DNA from: Candidatus Kapaibacterium sp.
Lineage (GTDB): Bacteria; Bacteroidota; Ignavibacteria; Kapaibacteriales; UBA2268
Length of the DNA: 8,148 nucleotides
Assembly: GCA_027858275.1 (NCBI GenBank)
Contig: JAQIDA010000290.1
Span: 1 to 8,148, forward strand
Direction of reading: 5' to 3'
Of this stretch, positions 5,808-8,148 are shown in pieces; the first letter of the stretch is position 1; every line of letters begins with the position of its first letter. Under the pieces are notes generated by a model. It was not told the DNA's origin, did no database searches, and saw nothing but the letters and a program-made list of their open reading frames with translations. The position numbers and the translations under genes were made by a program.

Positions 5808-7982
5808 CTACTTCACAATCTCCAACTGCACCGTCCGAGACAAAAATCTTTCCGCCGGAGAATCAAAAGAATAAATCCCTTTGATGAATTCCTCAGAAGC
5901 CGGGGCATCGATTGAGATAATCTCAACATCAGGCTTGATTTCTTTAATAAGAGCCGCGGTCTTTTCTGCTCGAGCTTGGGCAAGTTTTTTATTCGATCCC
6001 CTAGTCCCAAGAATATCAGTGAATCCCATTACTCGTATCTTTGGGGAAAGACCGGTTTCCGACAAAAATGCTTCAATATCCCTGCGACCTGCTGCAGGTA
6101 TTTCGCTGCTGCCCACCTTGAACAATATCAACGACAATCGTTCAATTTCATTAACGGAACTGACAGATTCTATCAGTATTTTCGCTGTATCTAAGGAAAT
6201 TCTGCCTTCACTGTCGCTGAGTCTTAGAATTAAATTCAGAGTATGCCCCGAGCGTATTCGATCAGTAACTGTTTCAGGCAGTTTCATTTCAATGATATTG
6301 CCGCCTGTTGATATTTTTTCTCTGTATAAAAGCCTGTCATTTTGAATCAAGAGTAGTTCTGCTCTGCAGTCTTTACTGATCCTCGAAGCTGTCATATCAA
6401 TACGCAGAGGTTTTAGGCTCAAATCACTGTTTTCGAGAAAATTCTTCTTAATTACCGGAGCCGTCAGCTTTTTGAATAAAGTTTTGATTTCGACACGTCT
6501 GTTCTCCGCGAAACCGCGCTCGTCAGTCGTCTGAGTTGAGTGTAGCGGCGCGCAATCCGTCTCGCGCGAAGCAATGTTGAGCCTGTCCGAGTCGATTCTC
6601 CAAACACTTTTGAGATATTCTTTTACACTTCCGGCGCGATTGGCCGCTAACCGGCAATCTCCGTTTTCCGTTGTCAAATCAGCGTATCCGCTGATCAGAA
6701 TTTTGCTGTCCGGATACTGTAGCATCCTCTCTCCGATAATATTCAAAACATTGGAGTGCAAAGTCTTGGAATTCGCTTCTATAGAGCTTGTGCTGAATGA
6801 TTGATCAGAACTGACAATGTTGTAGTTGCTCGATAAGCCTGAAGAATGATCGTTAAAAAATAAATTAGTCAGTAGTGGAAAAGCCTCTGTCACAACTTGC
6901 GATTTGATGCTGATTTGAGCAATATCACAAACAAAATCCGCAATCAATTTTGCGGGAACAAACAAAGTATCAGTTCTATCAATAATCTCAGTAGTCAGTA
7001 TTTTCGTGCCGATATGTTGCTCGTTTGAACTTATTAGCGGCTGTCCGCTTATAATATAAGAATCCTTAACATCTTCTCGTTCAACAGTCAGTGTATCAAA
7101 ATTATATACTTGCTTGATCTCATTCTGAGGCTTATTCTTCTCGATTTTGTTTTTAACGGCTATTCCGGCGCGGAGAGTATTCATTTGCCAAGTCATGCCG
7201 CGGAAAAGCTCATTCGCTCCGATACTATAATGAATCTCAGGAGATACAATCCAAGTTCTTGTTGTCTGCCAATAAACCGGGATATCATACGCAATCCCTC
7301 CGTAAACACTCGGATAAGCCACCGCTGCGGTAAGAATTCCCGTAGAATCTGTCTTGCGTATCTGATCGCCGTTCAAAGTTGTCGTTTCCGAATAATCATA
7401 TTCAGCGTAAACGCTGACTCCTATTCCTCCGCCGAACAGTATATTAAAACCGCCGAAAGGATTGTAAGACAAATGCGAATTGAATTCCACTCGTCCGAAG
7501 TCGGCATTCATCACAGCTTCGCTTTTGAGACCCGGTATAAGTTGCCCCTGAACGCGTCCGTCAAAAGTTTGTCGCCCGAAATCAGCCGTATATTGCGAAT
7601 AACCTAAACGCCAGCTTAAAGCCAAGGAGTAGGGAAGGGGGTATTGATACAGCAATCCGAAAGCAAAACCACTGCCGTCGGCCTTTGTGAAATTATCAGG
7701 GAAGCAATAACAATCAGGCACTGACACAAAGTCAGTTTTGTGATTGGCGAATACGTAGTCAGCATAAAATCCGAGAATCGTACGATCATCATCAATTCGA
7801 TAATCCTGTGCAGAAAGATTTATTGAAGTCAATATCAAAAAAAATATGAGCAGAATGTTACTTACTTTTTCAAGCAGTCGGGAATTTAAATCATCTGAAA
7901 CCAAGCATGAAACAAACAATATTTGTGCTCGCTTAACATTTCCCTCAGCCTCTGTCAAAATGACTGTGTCTGATTTATTCAT
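5808..7982 (-). CDS. OmpA-family outer membrane protein: barrel plus two OmpA-C domains
   Basis: The 724-residue product likely joins outer membrane to peptidoglycan. A hydrophobic segment (about 43-54) ends in LSA before Gln59, a signal peptidase I site. Residues 60 to about 280 form a strand-rich barrel-like domain (LALSWRLGYSQY, NILFGGGIGVSVYAEYDY, WIVSPEIHYSIG). After a linker, OmpA-C domain 1 (about 368-505) contains GYAD with Asp435 and RLAANRAGSVKEYL with Arg449. Residues about 507-605 are a beta-rich, Ig-like spacer. OmpA-C domain 2 (about 615-724) contains GFTD with Asp656 and KLAQARAEKTAALI with Arg671. The Asp and Arg that contact diaminopimelate in this family are present in both domains. 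The ATG at 7982 has AAGGG just upstream but leaves a 42-residue extension before the signal helix; TTG at 7904 is an alternative start giving a normal signal peptide. The peptidase gene lies about 100 nt downstream with no clear terminator between, so they may be co-transcribed. Confidence 0.85.
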   Translation of the reverse strand: MNKSDTVILTEAEGNVKRAQILFVSCLVSDDLNSRLLEKVSNILLIFFLILTSINLSAQDYRIDDDRTILGFYADYVFANHKTDFVSVPDCYCFPDNFTKADGSGFAFGLLYQYPLPYSLALSWRLGYSQYTADFGRQTFDGRVQGQLIPGLKSEAVMNADFGRVEFNSHLSYNPFGGFNILFGGGIGVSVYAEYDYSETTTLNGDQIRKTDSTGILTAAVAYPSVYGGIAYDIPVYWQTTRTWIVSPEIHYSIGANELFRGMTWQMNTLRAGIAVKNKIEKNKPQNEIKQVYNFDTLTVEREDVKDSYIISGQPLISSNEQHIGTKILTTEIIDRTDTLFVPAKLIADFVCDIAQISIKSQVVTEAFPLLTNLFFNDHSSGLSSNYNIVSSDQSFSTSSIEANSKTLHSNVLNIIGERMLQYPDSKILISGYADLTTENGDCRLAANRAGSVKEYLKSVWRIDSDRLNIASRETDCAPLHSTQTTDERGFAENRRVEIKTLFKKLTAPVIKKNFLENSDLSLKPLRIDMTASRISKDCRAELLLIQNDRLLYREKISTGGNIIEMKLPETVTDRIRSGHTLNLILRLSDSEGRISLDTAKILIESVSSVNEIERLSLILFKVGSSEIPAAGRRDIEAFLSETGLSPKIRVMGFTDILGTRGSNKKLAQARAEKTAALIKEIKPDVEIISIDAPASEEFIKGIYSFDSPAERFLSRTVQLEIVK

Positions 7983-8080
7983 TATCCCTTGTGCTATAGT
8001 GTAATTCTGTTCAAAAAGAAATAAACGAAAATTTTATCAAACAATTTCATTAATTTTTGGTTTATTTCGATTATGATAAT

Positions 8081-8116
8081 AAAAAAACTGCCCGTTAAAT
8101 AATTAGCGAGCAGTTT
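8081..8116 (-). terminator. Intrinsic terminator of a minus-strand gene beyond the right edge
   Basis: AAACTGC (8085-8091) pairs with GCAGTTT (8110-8116). Inside, after one C/A mismatch, CGTTAA (8093-8098) pairs with TTAGCG (8103-8108) including one G-T pair, closing on the four-base loop ATAA. Read on the minus strand, the stem runs into seven T (8087 down to 8081). This is a strong rho-independent terminator for a gene transcribed leftward from outside the window. It separates that gene from the OmpA-family gene, whose own promoter should then lie between about 7983 and 8080; I see no clear promoter boxes there. Confidence 0.75.
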
Positions 8117-8148
8117 ATTCTCAAAAACAAATTTTGATATTGAAGAGT

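Noticed and set aside
5881..6345. Plus-strand open frame of 154 codons opposite the OmpA-family gene
   Set aside because: It is fully antisense to the conserved second OmpA-C domain and spacer; the minus-strand protein explains the sequence.
7110..7607. Plus-strand open frame of 165 codons opposite the barrel domain
   Set aside because: Antisense shadow of the barrel-coding region, without signal peptide, domain or plausible start context.

Overview
This AT-rich window looks like chromosome from the Bacteroidota/FCB superphylum. The evidence is a C25 cysteine peptidase ending in a type IX secretion (T9SS) sorting domain, signal peptides cleaved before Gln, an ECF sigma factor next to a membrane-anchored partner, an ASH-domain ('choice-of-anchor D') lipoprotein and an OmpA-family barrel protein. 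A Kapabacteria/Ignavibacteria-like lineage is possible, but I cannot place it more precisely from sequence alone. Every intact gene except the sigma factor encodes a cell-envelope or secreted protein. No tRNA, rRNA, CRISPR array, transposase or phage gene is visible.

Left part, plus strand. A secreted beta-barrel-like gene (2-745) enters from the left edge with its start codon outside the window. Its signal-peptide codons contain a textbook intrinsic-terminator shape: an 8-bp GC-rich stem followed by nine T. After a 176-nt spacer with a Bacteroidota-style promoter candidate comes a compact three-gene unit. It holds an ECF sigma factor (922-1503), a protein with a cytoplasmic domain, one inner-membrane helix, a long polar linker and a C-terminal 8-strand-like barrel (1510-2721), and a lipoprotein with an ASH domain and a beta-propeller-like domain (2754-4121). 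The second protein has the layout of a dual-membrane-spanning anti-sigma factor: a single chain that could carry a signal from the outer membrane to a sigma factor in the cytoplasm. This is the most interesting system in the window. The lipoprotein is probably a target or a surface partner of this module.

Right part, minus strand. Convergent to this unit are a small C25 peptidase with a T9SS tail (4308-5705) and, upstream of it, a large OmpA-family protein with a barrel and two OmpA-C domains (5808-7982). They are about 100 nt apart and may be co-transcribed. Two inverted repeats, each a perfect 10-bp stem with an unusually long loop of 31-32 nt, sit between the convergent gene ends. A strong minus-strand terminator near the right edge (8081-8116) closes a gene that lies outside the window.
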